Assembly: GCA_914767715.1 (NCBI GenBank)
Contig: OU612075.1
Span: 17,546,001 to 17,610,000, forward strand
Origin: Membranipora membranacea
Lineage: Eukaryota; Bryozoa; Gymnolaemata; Cheilostomatida; Membraniporidae
Length of the DNA: 64,000 nt
Direction: 5' to 3'
The notes beneath the pieces were generated by a model that was not told the origin of the DNA, made no database searches, and saw only the letters and a program-made list of their open reading frames with translations. The position numbers and the translations under genes are program-made. This document shows positions 41,501 to 45,279 of this stretch, in pieces. Within the stretch, counting starts at the first letter, position 1. Every line of letters begins with the position of its first letter.

Positions 41501-44225
41501 CCCATTGACACTGAATGGAATTATGATAAGTGTGTCTTTTTCATCCAAATTATTTTGAATACCAGAGCAAAAAGGTGTGATTCGCAAGGTTATGAGGGAC
41601 AACACCTGACACAACCCCATTGCATACTGCGACCATCTGTTCTTATACCAATTTCTTCTTTGATTTAAAAATTAATCGGAGGCTCAGGAGGAGAAGATTG
41701 GTGAAAACAATAAAAATTGATTTAAACTTTTATATACAAATGAATTGTTGTCAAAAATGCAACAAATGTACGTTTAGATATAACAATAATTACATTAAAA
41801 TGAATTGAAAATTCATCGCAATTTAACCTATTTATTGCTTGTTGCATGAAAACAAATTATTTATTTTTAAAAGTATTATTACTTTTAGCTGTACATCTCT
41901 TCTGCAGTGGTGAATGTTCATGTAAGAAGATGGTGGTCAAACACTCTACACTATGCAAAAGCATGGGTGCAACATACGATGGTTACATAATAACGTCTCA
42001 TAATGACTATTGAACACCGCCCGGAAGAAGATACCAATATCGCAGTTTGGGTGGGTTGATGGAAACTAGAGCAAAACAGAGCACATCCATTACAGTTACT
42101 ACTGATAATGGATCTGGTTTTTTTCTGTTCCTTAACCAGATGATTCCAGCTCCAAAATAGACTTACATTAAATAGCTAGACATGTCTTATATAATGTGCT
42201 AGAAAGCGCAGGGCTCTTAAGTTTCAAGTGAGTTGTATTATTATGTGTTTCCGTTCCATAAATTAATCACTCGGTCCAACAGTCGTTATGCAATTATGCA
42301 GCCACTCAATAACTCTTTTTATTTCTCACGGTTTGTAATGAGGATGTTACTGTGAGGATAAGGCGAGTCAGCACTTACTATCTCACCAACGTGTTTATAT
42401 TCCCTTTATTTTTTGTTGAGAACACGACGACGTGTTACAAGCGTTGCTCACACACATATATCCAATAAACACTTCAAACCCCTTCAGATTAGATGTTTAC
42501 AACTTATTGATACAAAAACTGCCCACCTATATCTCATGGTGAAAAACTTTATACTCGTGAAGGGCACCCACAATCTCTTTAGATTACTCATTTTAGCTGG
42601 TTCTGCCTATCCAAGATATGGTGATGCAGACAAACTTTCAAATTTTTAATGTATTGTCTACCAGTCCTCTATCCTACCAATGAGATAAGAACGACATGCG
42701 CAAAATATTTAAAGATGCTTCCTCGCTCGGATTACAACTTCTTGATCACTGAACTAAACCGGGAAAAGGGGGATGGGTTTGTTTATTAACTGGGGCTTAG
42801 GCCATTGACCGAGTTTCAGGTCATAAATTTTGAACGGCCCAGTAAGAGAGCCATTCTATATTTAGATAGAGCTCGCAATAATTTGTACTCAGCTTTACCA
42901 AGCATTGTCTTTTTGTCAAAATTAATTCCAACAAATCTGCTTTTCTGAATAAAGAGGTAGTTCAAAATTGACCACAAACAAGAACCAGTCAGTTAATAAA
43001 TTTGGTAATAGTTTGCGAGTAATAATATCATAATTTCAATATTCTGCTTTTTTTATGAGAATGGTAATTTTTTTTGTACAAACCTATTTTCGCTTTCCAG
43101 GTCCATGAGTTTATGATATGTTGTGAGGATTTGCTGCGGCCCACACTAGAAGTATAATGGTTCTTGTCCTCTAAGTCTAGCTGAGCACAGGAAGCACAAT
43201 TGCAGCCAATGGTAGGACCACAGACCCCATCACAACACTGACATGATACTAACCGACGCCCACAATAATATTTCCCTGTCTCCCCTACAAAAATTGACAA
43301 AACAAGAGATTGCAGTAATGTTGGCTGTAGTTGATTCTTGTTCACCGAGCAGCAAAACAGAATGGGTGTAGGGGATAGGTACCATTGTATTCATCTGTCA
43401 AGCAAATTATTTTGAATGACTGCACAAGAACATCTTCTCACACAGTCGGCAACTTTAGACTAATGCGATGCCACTCTGAGAAGAGGCATTGCAGCTTCGG
43501 TAATTTTCATGTAGTTCAATGAAAACAACTTTTATGCAAGTTGAAACATTTTGAATACCATTTTTAACCAAAGCACCTGTGATTCATTTTATAATAATAA
43601 ACATGGTGATATCGGATTTGATTACAAATTAAACTAAAACTAAATTAAATCATATGGTTCGCAACAATATTTTTAAACCTCAAGTCATTGTTTATAGTAC
43701 GACTTTGTCTAAGCCGCTGCCATAGGCCACTGACCTCTTCTAGCCACATTACCAGTGCTGTTTAACATTCCATCATTTGAGTGGCTGTAGAGCTCGTTGG
43801 TCTGTACCATATCATTCCACATGTGACACAGGCTAACAGGTTCAAAAACATCCTGAAAAATAAAACAAAAATAAAATCCGTTCAACTCTTAGGTGATGCA
43901 ATAAATTATGAAGGAAACAGTTATTTTCTGTATTAGGTTTCTGCAATAACTGAATGATAATTGAAAAAATTATTTCAAAAATGATGAAATAACGCAGCGG
44001 TGTGGTCTGTTAGTCTATGCATGAGAGCCAAGACTAGAGTGGCGACCACCTGAAACAGTGAAACATTTTTTACGTCAAGTATATAAGGGCCTCAATCTAT
44101 ATCATTTGCATCCATAGCCCAGACATTTTATTTAGTAAGAATATATTACAAACCTGCAGATCTATTTTAAGCCATTTCCCATCATGTCTTGCTTGAGGTC
44201 TCAGCTTCAAGTCACTAAAGGACAT
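977..44225 (-). CDS. HERC2: E3 ubiquitin-protein ligase HERC2, 5' half (44 exons, partial)
   Basis: HERC2 is a giant HECT-type ubiquitin ligase acting in DNA-damage signalling, centrosome and protein-turnover pathways in animals. Here 44 coding exons on the minus strand encode about 2430 residues that follow vertebrate HERC2 collinearly from residue 1 to about 2200. Landmarks recalled from the family are visible: GKWLKIDLQ near the start, [17 protein letters not shown], a first RCC1 propeller, [11 protein letters not shown], a cytochrome b5-like segment, [13 protein letters not shown], and the MIB/HERC2 stretch DWKWGDQDG. The start is the Met at 44225-44223, because [13 protein letters not shown] aligns with the human N-terminus. 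An acceptor lies 53 bases upstream of it (exon high end 44278), so a 5' untranslated exon, or an N-terminal extension, lies further up. The gene runs off the left edge, and the catalytic HECT domain is not in the window. Introns host several unrelated genes on either strand. Exon coordinates are given in the block entries. Confidence 0.95.
1475..1482 (+). promoter_or_regulatory. TATA box of the repeat-peptide gene
   Basis: TATATAAA lies 70 bp upstream of the ATG at 1552. A start of transcription near 1505 would give a short leader of about 45 nt. This fits a strongly expressed small secreted product. Confidence 0.6.
1552..2091 (+). CDS. Secreted tandem-repeat peptide precursor (orphan)
   Basis: I do not recognise this protein. 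The ATG at 1552 opens a clear signal peptide, [15 protein letters not shown]. Read straight on, the frame meets a TAA at 1597-1599 and then stays open, in the same frame, to a TAA at 2089-2091. The TAA falls inside a good short intron: donor GTAACC at 1596, branch-like TTTTAAC near 1650-1656, and acceptor ACACAG ending at 1676. Removal (81 nt) keeps the frame and gives 152 residues. The body has five 22-residue repeats plus a partial one, each containing [17 protein letters not shown], with Arg (once ArgArg) before Ser-His at the repeat joints. The C-terminus is TPDPMK. It may be a processed peptide precursor or a repetitive matrix protein. It lies inside HERC2 intron 43 on the opposite strand. 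Confidence 0.6.
1702..2061. repeat. 66-bp minisatellite coding 22-residue repeats
   Basis: The unit beginning atcagaggtaccggaagg recurs every 66 bp about 5.5 times, with only a few substitutions between copies. Period divisible by three keeps several frames open on both strands. Only the plus frame joined to the signal peptide is counted as coding. Two substitutions in the third copy give IIGTRR instead of IRGTGR. Confidence 0.92.
2092..2750. other. Intergenic spacer, no gene seen
   Basis: This AT-rich stretch follows the repeat-peptide gene and precedes the stop of the minus-strand D8C gene. It includes a plausible 3' untranslated region for each of these two convergent genes. I see no other structure. 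Confidence 0.5.
2751..3509 (-). CDS. Secreted D8C-like (uromodulin/GP2-type) domain protein 1
   Basis: 252 residues, single exon. I chose the Met at 3509 because it opens a signal peptide ([14 protein letters not shown]); an 84-codon upstream extension lacks this. Residues about 40-95 form a helical module with [12 protein letters not shown] and [11 protein letters not shown]. From residue 132 follows a domain with [27 protein letters not shown], a CSQC pair, a GFW motif, ILFYQSC, HGTVTRC and the end IICGMN. WxRFxGxAG is the hallmark of the D8C domain of uromodulin, GP2 and OIT3, but six conserved cysteines are seen here instead of eight. There is no ZP domain, GPI signal or membrane segment, so it should be secreted. 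Function unknown; an extracellular binding role is an inference. Confidence 0.8.
   Translation of the reverse strand: MVTSLLLQALLCATIQLGNNEGGHAASTMRTMNTRQYLWYKHIKVLTNHLQLNCQGRASLSLALKQAQPFGEQLDKNGHKIYQHLLDLLQKCDIEGSTKTLNGINRARILPAYFSNRQKSAITSNEDLPTECTSLWTLNLTEFYRVNTSNTAGDLGVLDAARTWFRFTGAAGSHVSNNCSQCATFTKTGFWTDINLSIEIAETKQILFYQSCNKSLSNTFHGTVTRCSEDKYGLVYRFDDQMRKDGIICGMN
3510..3861. promoter_or_regulatory. Divergent promoter region between D8C genes 1 and 2
   Basis: The start codons of the two divergent paralogues are 352 bp apart, so this interval must hold both promoters and leaders. A TATAAAA-like string lies at 3614-3620 in plus orientation. I cannot place a defined start site for either gene. 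The arrangement suggests shared regulation. Confidence 0.45.
3862..4611 (+). CDS. Secreted D8C-like (uromodulin/GP2-type) domain protein 2
   Basis: 249 residues, single exon, closest in layout to the gene at 2751-3509. The N-terminus [19 protein letters not shown] is a signal peptide. A helical module follows ([19 protein letters not shown], then [13 protein letters not shown]), sharing the KCP/RCPxW core with the protein at 5660. After a short polar linker the D8C-like domain begins near residue 123 ([18 protein letters not shown]), with [49 protein letters not shown] and IICGMKTG. Several N-glycosylation sequons are present. AATAAA at 4670-4675 is a likely polyadenylation signal. Codon choice and the clean single exon suggest a real gene; its role is unknown. 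Confidence 0.82.
   Translation: MEAARVIKQASFLTFMLCCNGAIQTSSPVSNSGVGRDTLNINSKGLVDKLNKRCPAWPSMDQAFSNQEKLSSAGVDAYMYMHLAVLLRKSDRSRLLSPGHQKIGNRNNNSKETSSPVLKLPIQCTSFWTLNLTESYRVNSSISSKQQGDLNLLDGAKTWFRFSGSAGSHLSSNCSECAAFGNNGYWSNSSMPIEVGETARILFYQGCVMALSNIYHGTATRCQEGDAGLVYLLEDQMRIDGIICGMKTG
4670..4675 (+). terminator. Polyadenylation signal of D8C gene 2
   Basis: AATAAA 59 bp after the stop codon of the gene at 3862-4611. Confidence 0.6.
4984..5038. repeat. (GGT)n microsatellite
   Basis: About 17 perfect GGT units. Translated on the minus strand it gives poly-His or poly-Pro frames, which I treat as artefacts. It lies between D8C genes 2 and 3. Confidence 0.95.
5660..7273 (+). CDS. Secreted mucin-like D8C-domain protein 3
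   Basis: 537 residues, single exon. Residues 1-20 are a signal peptide ([20 protein letters not shown]). Residues about 30-100 form the same helical module as the two neighbours ([19 protein letters not shown], then [13 protein letters not shown]). Residues about 115-395 consist of roughly 27 ten-residue Thr/Pro/Arg repeats of the type [10 protein letters not shown], a mucin-like but strongly basic stalk with many O-glycosylation sites. From about 400 the D8C-like domain follows: [56 protein letters not shown] and VCGMQ at the end. The other two paralogues lack the repeat block. AATAAA at 7428-7433 is the likely polyadenylation signal. Secreted and possibly gel- or matrix-forming; function inferred only. 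Confidence 0.83.
   Translation: MMKVDVVASICAFIVFSSAYSEVPANNFSNGVQLYLLRVRIQLLTDQLQEKCPGWLTSNHVLRRRDTEQDSKNQITFSIEEGVYSHLLDLLTSCDKSVQSNKEMYSTTSTTRNRDRTTPTTRTTWYRTTPTTRTTHRTTPTTRTTRKTTPTTKTTRKTTPTTRTTHKTTPTTRTTHVTTPTTRTTRKTTPTTRTTHKTTPTTRTTHRTTPTTRTTRKTTPTTRTTRKTTPTTRTTYKTTPTTRTTRKTTPTTRTTHKTTPTTRTTHRTTPTTRTTRKTTPTTRTTRKTTPTTRTTHKTTPTTRTTHRTTPTTRTTRKTTPTTRTTHKTTPTTRTTHVTTPTTRTTHRTTPTKTTYKTTPTTRTTHKTTPTTRTTHRTTPTTRTTRYETTPTTSIPQTLPSQCDSPWTLNLTDSRRIAYQYKSGVQKDQHYLGRGRFWFRFVGAAGTKLADTCPKRYIDYYPPSYGCGWDEDDNYAYWSDSVMPEKVGETLQIVLYRGCNPESGNVYRAYATRCSLEEQGLVYNIVDELLMGTVCGMQ
6008..6838. repeat. 30-bp tandem repeat coding the Thr/Arg stalk
   Basis: The unit acaacaccaaccacaagaac plus ten more bases recurs about 27 times with near identity; one unit near 6709-6735 is 27 bp long and one early unit is 33 bp. 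Substitutions cluster in the last codons of the unit (ctcgc, ctcac, acacac, cttac), which changes Arg to His or Tyr. All frames on both strands are open through it, so frame choice rests on the flanking signal peptide and D8C domain. Confidence 0.95.
7428..7433 (+). terminator. Polyadenylation signal of D8C gene 3
   Basis: AATAAA about 155 bp after the stop codon of the gene at 5660-7273. Confidence 0.5.
7434..9306. other. Rest of HERC2 intron 43, no gene supported
   Basis: This AT-rich stretch sits between the third D8C gene and HERC2 exon 43. Short open frames near 8072-8278 and 8513-8758 show no domain, signal peptide or similarity to the D8C genes. I see no clear repeat. Confidence 0.5.
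11085..14160 (-). mobile_element. Non-LTR retrotransposon (LINE, CR1/Jockey type), near-complete ORF2
   Basis: The element lies in HERC2 intron 39, in the same orientation as HERC2. It has one long intact frame with endonuclease and reverse transcriptase. A 3' tail follows, with AATAAA (minus, 11096-11101) and a TA-rich end. No ORF1 is seen: HERC2 exon 39 ends at 14294, only about 340 bp above the ORF2 start, so this copy is 5' truncated or its family lacks ORF1. Exact ends are not defined because I found no clear target duplication. Confidence 0.85.
11213..13957 (-). CDS. LINE ORF2: APE endonuclease plus reverse transcriptase
   Basis: 914 residues, uninterrupted. Residues 8-220 are an APE-type endonuclease: LNIRGL at 11-16, the catalytic Glu in LAET (37-40), [15 protein letters not shown] (143-149) and SLSDH (207-211). 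Residues about 420-690 are the reverse transcriptase: [63 protein letters not shown] (617-626) and YADD (648-651). A C-terminal region without an RNase H motif follows. Layout and motifs fit the CR1/Jockey group. The start is the Met at 13957; an in-frame TGA lies four codons upstream. The lack of stops suggests a young copy. It does target-primed reverse transcription in known relatives. Confidence 0.93.
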   Translation of the reverse strand: MMAMNFYSAYLNIRGLASKLEEVRLILSDHKFSILCLAETFLNENDDSCLYEVPGYTMIRRDRLCNNGGGLLCYVHDSLVIEHLENLDLYMDESITVKVRPRSQKSFLVTYLYRPPQSKASWNTDFSEFVERCYGLNDEIIIFGDFNIDLLNPTSKNRWLDNVTSPLLLNQLISEPTRITNSSRTLIDHIYSSKSDNIAKSGVIKYSLSDHFMIVASREIDRNVKISKQRCKVTFLDYSFATPENIFNTFSRENFGYVLYERSIDSMFEKFYSHLNHLISKLVFEKTRFVRTHNLPKWLDDEVKMNIKIRDQLKQNGDWEGYKKQRNYVTNMIRQKKKRAISNTIKESKGNTKPVWDVLKNKKKETFPATNLSADQFNSHFTSIAKSITKNLVVTDEMTFPVSKHNLTDIPQFTPFTCTRILFHIPDSKSTGPDRITVKMLKLVWPYIVDIVTDMFNRVLSKGQFPSTWKLARVSPIHKSGDINNPSNYRPISVLPVLSKIFEKHINHHLQEYLTKNKIIHELQCGFRKGHSCSDSLFKIISDSLVEKINGNVMTLLFLDFKKAFDCVSHVLLHNKLKACGIGGNMLKLLDTFLTDRRQFVKLNNIESCRLPITIGVPQGSILAPTLFLIFINDLLTSSKSDSSSYAYADDTVFLSSNKNLQQLKAKASEDLSGILDWCKRNRMVINVQKSHYMLLNISDPLYDLELYIGHEKLNRQRTTRLLGFVLNDSLSWQDHLEYVYKKVQRNVYLLQNLRYFLDIASARTFYFQFIYCHLIYGIHIIGNLSCNNALNRLFLLQKRALRIIANVHYIPYYLISTESITQSLQLLPLPKLVCYFTSLFAHKINNFLTPPFIYRGFKNTTKFNFRDKHLLLYHTDNLRYKVSATYNSLPLHLRSKEKFSSFKTLLFNHILST
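14849..15359 (-). CDS. HERC2: HERC2 exons 37-38: MIB/HERC2 domain
   Basis: Exons 15115-15359 and 14849-14943. The domain reads [41 protein letters not shown], then [12 protein letters not shown], which is the canonical MIB/HERC2 fold also found in Mind bomb. The 171-nt intron between the two exons (14944-15114) splits NSYR from MGKEG. It has a length divisible by three and contains no stop in frame, so retention would add 57 residues. Canonical GTATGT and AG borders are present. Confidence 0.93.
15634..24344 (-). CDS. HERC2: HERC2 exons 27-36: region between b5-like and MIB/HERC2 domains
   Basis: Exons: 24210-24344, 23246-23369, 19597-19831, 18529-18688, 17898-18096, 17443-17624, 16966-17148, 16499-16632, 16083-16272, 15634-15819. 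Collinear matches include [119 protein letters not shown] and [13 protein letters not shown]. Exon 32 is acidic and low in complexity, like the linker in human HERC2. For exon 34 I chose donor GTCAGT (low end 16499), because the alternative GTATTT would create a TGA at the junction. The intron between exons 28 and 29 holds a GPCR gene on the other strand. Confidence 0.88.
20488..21528 (+). CDS. Class A (rhodopsin-like) G protein-coupled receptor, intronless
   Basis: 346 residues in one exon. The N-terminus has an NSS glycosylation sequon. Seven hydrophobic segments are visible at about 16-40, 54-76, 90-115, 132-155, 183-205, 231-253 and 267-289. The TM3 Cys (WLCVLNTT) and a Cys in extracellular loop 2 (GSGSCTMSS) can form the usual disulfide. 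The DRY box is ERL ([14 protein letters not shown]), TM6 has CWLP, and the NPxxY motif is replaced by SPLIYG. The C-terminal tail is basic, then Ser/Thr-rich (phosphorylation sites). No ligand class can be assigned. It lies in HERC2 intron 28 on the opposite strand. AATAAA at 21939-21948 marks the probable 3' end. Confidence 0.9.
   Translation: MATNSSTDELPYPYVPNIVFAISNVICVLAVILNLLHGTFLVLKTSARFGKSRNFEIFLLFLAVCDVLMMAGRFALDHRVVQEIVYKNHWLCVLNTTIIHSLYIFETTVMALLSIERLMAVSYPHYYDRSVSKKNVIVMLLSAYGSIQLLYCLLAAAYHNRGYSVKGSGSCTMSSDEMPKLINVTMGLAISNLLLITITSVLLITKTHQLATRYHPTFVYASTQRTMRQNKVKAITLAALVITKVICWLPLIIASGLRTTKYESLTADFIGRVMMYVFSLVSPLIYGATNREYLRFIKNKISCANFNRVDSISSNDDKRIQTIPVRMGHHAMRDRSMTSSMVPRDP
21939..21948 (+). 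terminator. Polyadenylation signals of the GPCR gene
   Basis: Two overlapping AATAAA motifs (AATAAATAAA) about 410 bp after the GPCR stop codon. Confidence 0.6.
21949..23245. other. Spacer in HERC2 intron 28 with simple repeats
   Basis: An (ATCA)n run lies at 21960-21980, and a degenerate array of cagtc/ccggt units at about 23076-23228, directly before the exon 28 donor. I see no gene. Confidence 0.6.
23076..23228. repeat. Degenerate cagtcagtcccggt minisatellite
   Basis: Variants of cagtcagtcccggttc and cagtcaatc recur for about 150 bp. The array ends within 20 bp of the exon 28 donor of HERC2 (exon low end 23246), so it forms the start of intron 28 on the minus strand. Confidence 0.75.
23652..23850 (-). 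mobile_element. tRNA-derived SINE, copy 1
   Basis: On the minus strand it begins GGTAGCTCGGTTGATTAGAGCG (A box) and has a B box, GGTTCGAATTGG. A body shared with the copy at 44977-45192 follows, including ggcgccaagttgctctcag and the stretch around ccttaagggcgcggc. The tRNA head followed by an unrelated shared body defines a SINE. It lies in the HERC2 intron between exons 27 and 28. Confidence 0.88.
24111..24147. repeat. Hairpin, 11-bp arms
   Basis: CCATAGACTTA and TAAGTCTATGG flank a 15-nt AT-rich loop. The arms resemble the 36-bp palindrome at 593-628, so the two may belong to one family of tiny palindromic elements. Confidence 0.6.
24599..25373 (-). CDS. HERC2: HERC2 exons 25-26: cytochrome b5-like domain
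   Basis: Exons 25240-25373 and 24599-24730. Exon 25 encodes [20 protein letters not shown] followed by GHIYDLQEA, and exon 26 ends [10 protein letters not shown]. Both correspond to the cytochrome b5-like domain of vertebrate HERC2 (KADLENHNKDGGFWTVIDG and CVGQYL). The haem-ligating HPGG motif of true cytochrome b5 is absent, as it is in human HERC2, so haem binding is not expected. Both exons are in phase 0 at their shared junction. Confidence 0.9.
25733..31573 (-). CDS. HERC2: HERC2 exons 17-24: helical region after RLD1
   Basis: Exons: 31373-31573, 30629-30754, 30133-30241, 29469-29611, about 28993-29184 (5' boundary uncertain), 27326-27537, 26271-26420, 25733-25918. Matches to human HERC2 are direct: [107 protein letters not shown] and [12 protein letters not shown] followed by DLSWPGIF. 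Exon 20 ends in phase 0, but the 3' part of exon 21 needs a different phase if the simplest acceptor (after 29185-29187) is used; that choice meets a TGA. An acceptor 14 bases further in with a shifted donor would fix it, as would a missed microexon or a base error. Confidence 0.85.
27805..28785. mobile_element. TIR DNA transposon remnant in HERC2 intron 21
   Basis: Terminal inverted repeats are clear: CCAGAGACTATAGAT (27836-27850) matches 28743-28757 exactly in reverse complement, and GAGACCTTCCACTTG (27854-27868) matches 28725-28739. Weaker pairing extends outward (ccatt...gcat against atgccggaatgg) and inward for roughly 100 bp. The interior has broken open frames on the minus strand (about 27766-28131 and 27999-28226) with no recognised transposase motif. 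The superfamily is unknown, and no clear target duplication was found. Confidence 0.7.
29775..29855 (+). repeat. RTE-like LINE/SINE 3' tail fragment
   Basis: The string tgccaggaagggcgtccgac, followed by a tgccacattt motif, resembles the conserved 3' end shared by RTE-type LINEs and their dependent SINEs. Only this tail is recognisable. It lies in the HERC2 intron between exons 19 and 20. Confidence 0.45.
30878..30900. repeat. (TA)n microsatellite
   Basis: About 11 perfect TA units within the HERC2 intron between exons 17 and 18. Confidence 0.9.
32006..35986 (-). CDS. HERC2: HERC2 exons 10-16: first RCC1-like propeller (RLD1)
   Basis: Exons: 35810-35986, 35162-35325, 34679-34818, 33908-34021, 33452-33551, 32616-32793, 32006-32119. 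Successive RCC1 blades are visible through the recurrent signatures: [40 protein letters not shown], then GHGN with [20 protein letters not shown], a [12 protein letters not shown] blade, and [20 protein letters not shown]1 is a seven-bladed beta-propeller in known HERC2. It is known for protein contacts and not for catalysis. Blade boundaries are cut by introns at changing phases. The blade ending in exon 12 is slightly degenerate ([14 protein letters not shown]). Confidence 0.92.
33222..33420. repeat. MITE-like dispersed repeat, copy A
   Basis: It shares cacactgatcaagtgacata, ttgcatgt..atctctgat and gcacatgtga with the copy at 39797-39963. Its inner terminal repeats (ttgcatgttaatctctgat at the left, gagatacacatcc at the right) are inverted relative to each other. 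It lies in the HERC2 intron between exons 14 and 15. Confidence 0.65.
34418..34600 (+). mobile_element. tRNA-derived SINE of a second type
   Basis: GGTGTTGTAGTGGTAAGGC followed by TTTGGGCTTTCCAGACTAGA and a degenerate B box (GCATGTTTTCAGTCAC) is the layout of a common tRNA-headed SINE. The body after it (about 34485-34600) is unremarkable. It lies in the HERC2 intron between exons 12 and 13, in antisense orientation. Confidence 0.6.
36563..39374 (-). CDS. HERC2: HERC2 exons 5-9: region between N-terminus and RLD1
   Basis: Exons: 39216-39374, 38714-38815, 38203-38425, 37724-37819, 36563-36736. Exon 5 contains the strongly conserved [20 protein letters not shown]. Exon 6 gives [19 protein letters not shown]. 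Exon 7 gives [16 protein letters not shown]. Exon 9 gives [17 protein letters not shown], which leads into the propeller. These are helical scaffold sequences without catalytic residues. Phases run 2-2-0-0-0 at the exon ends. The intron between exons 8 and 9 is about 1 kb and contains a degenerate 17-bp minisatellite. Confidence 0.9.
37425..37715. repeat. Old 17-bp minisatellite, about 17 units
   Basis: Units such as gtggcttgtcacatgca, gtggcttgtcctactga, gtgactcgtcccatgca and gtggatcgtcctattga follow each other at a 16-18 bp period. They are strongly diverged. The array ends just before the exon 8 donor of HERC2 (exon low end 37724). Confidence 0.7.
39797..39963. repeat. MITE-like dispersed repeat, copy B
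   Basis: Terminal repeats ttgcatgtatatctctgatca (39815-39835) and tgatcagagatacacatgcaa (39943-39963) are inverted with 20 of 21 matches, giving a 149-bp element. The flanking cacactgatcaaatgatata is also shared with the copy at 33222-33420. It lies in the HERC2 intron between exons 4 and 5. Confidence 0.75.
40177..44225 (-). CDS. HERC2: HERC2 exons 1-4: N-terminus with Cys-rich insert
   Basis: Exons, high to low: 44154-44225 (coding part; acceptor at 44278), 43735-43852, 43084-43284, 40177-40402. Exon 2 carries [16 protein letters not shown], matching the human LCGLWNEMV region. Exon 3 encodes GKYYCGRRL, then [19 protein letters not shown], a dense Cys cluster that looks zinc-binding and that I do not recall at this position in human HERC2. 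It ends with [10 protein letters not shown], the counterpart of human ILDSWVWGK. Exon 4 ([20 protein letters not shown]) matches the helical stretch after it. All donors and acceptors are GT/AG and the phases are consistent. Confidence 0.9.
40403..43083. other. HERC2 intron 3, no gene seen
   Basis: A 2.7-kb AT-rich intron. It holds a hairpin with an internal 17-bp tandem array (40852-40970) and a second short hairpin at 40993-41012 (cttttact/agtaaaag). I see no exon or known element in the rest. Confidence 0.6.
40852..40970. repeat. Foldback with internal 17-bp tandem array
   Basis: Arms aagtcaagtggtggagtgc (40852-40870) and gcactcaaccacttgactt (40952-40970) pair with one mismatch. The left side runs into four exact copies of tggtggagtgccctcag (40860-40927) plus a partial copy. 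Expansion of the arm base within the hairpin is the simplest reading. Confidence 0.85.
43402..43652. repeat. Dispersed repeat, copy 1
   Basis: Similar in sequence and order to 47701-47908 (for example gaatgactgcacaag, ctgagaagaggcattgcagcttc, acaacttttatg, ttaaactaaaac). It lies in HERC2 intron 2. The family is unknown; both copies lie in the same orientation. Confidence 0.65.
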
Positions 44226-44976
44226 ATCTGTGTTTGTTTGTTTTGCCAACTGAATCACTACATCACACCCAGCAGGTCCTGAAATAAATAGATTGCCAGG
44301 AATTAAGTCAAATGTGCTTTGATGACGATCGATCACTGATTAACTTATGGCGCTGGACCTTGATGGGTGGGGTACCTATAGGCACCTATACCTGGCTATC
44401 TAGATCTCCTCACCTGATGTCTCATGATGGCTTATATGTGTTTTAGAGGGTGTCTACCTGTCAGTGAGTATCATGTCACAATTTTAGGGCAAGTTTGACA
44501 TGGGTTGGGGTCAATCTATGAAAACATGACATTACAAAAATTTATGCTGCTCCAAATGGGCACTGAACTCGGGTGCTGACATTGTAAGAAGTGGAAATAC
44601 TGGTGAATTGCAGTCTGAGGGGTTGTAAGATGAATCATGATGTCACAACAATCCAACCGATACGACACCTCACAACCCAACAAAAGTGTTGCCGATGCTG
44701 TGTGGGACATGTATATTTGTATGTTTATGTATATTTTGACGGGATCTTCCAACAACAGACAGGCTTCTATCCATAATGTACCAAGTAAGTGAGTGTTGTG
44801 GGGATTTTGGGGTTTGGTATGAGCGTCGCATTGGACTGAGTACCTTAAGTAGAGTTTTAGCACTCAACATGGACGCCACCAGAAACCCTCTACTATGACA
44901 TAAAATTGGCTTTTTTCCCATTATAAACAGGACTTTTTCTGTAGTGTGTGCAGTAGTAGGCCTGTGGGTTAAAATC

Positions 44977-45192
44977 GCAAGTGTTGTCTCCGTCCGAGGT
45001 CTGAGAAATATCAGTGCCTTAAGGGCGCGGCAGCCGTATTCGGCGCCAAGTTGCTCTCAGTTTGCAGGCAGGTTGGAGCACACCTGGGGCGTCATTTGAG
45101 CCCAGTAGTCAGTAGACTGCAGCGGGATTCGAACCCAGGACCTCCAACGCTTGTGCGTTAAAGGGCAGACGCTCTAACCAACTGAGCTACCT
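44977..45192 (-). mobile_element. tRNA-derived SINE, copy 2
   Basis: On the minus strand it opens AGGTAGCTCAGTTGGTTAGAGC (A box) and has a canonical B box, GGTTCGAATCCC. The body matches the copy at 23652-23850 over about 180 bp. This copy is the less damaged of the two; the other has lost about 15 bp next to the B box. It lies about 90 bp from the 3' end of a truncated LINE in the same orientation. Confidence 0.92.
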
Positions 45193-45279
45193 CCTACTCC
45201 TGTTAGTAGTTGAGTTGTCATCAGGCTAAATAGTGTGTGGAGAGACCCAAGGGAGACAAAAAAAAGACTCCCTGTCTCA

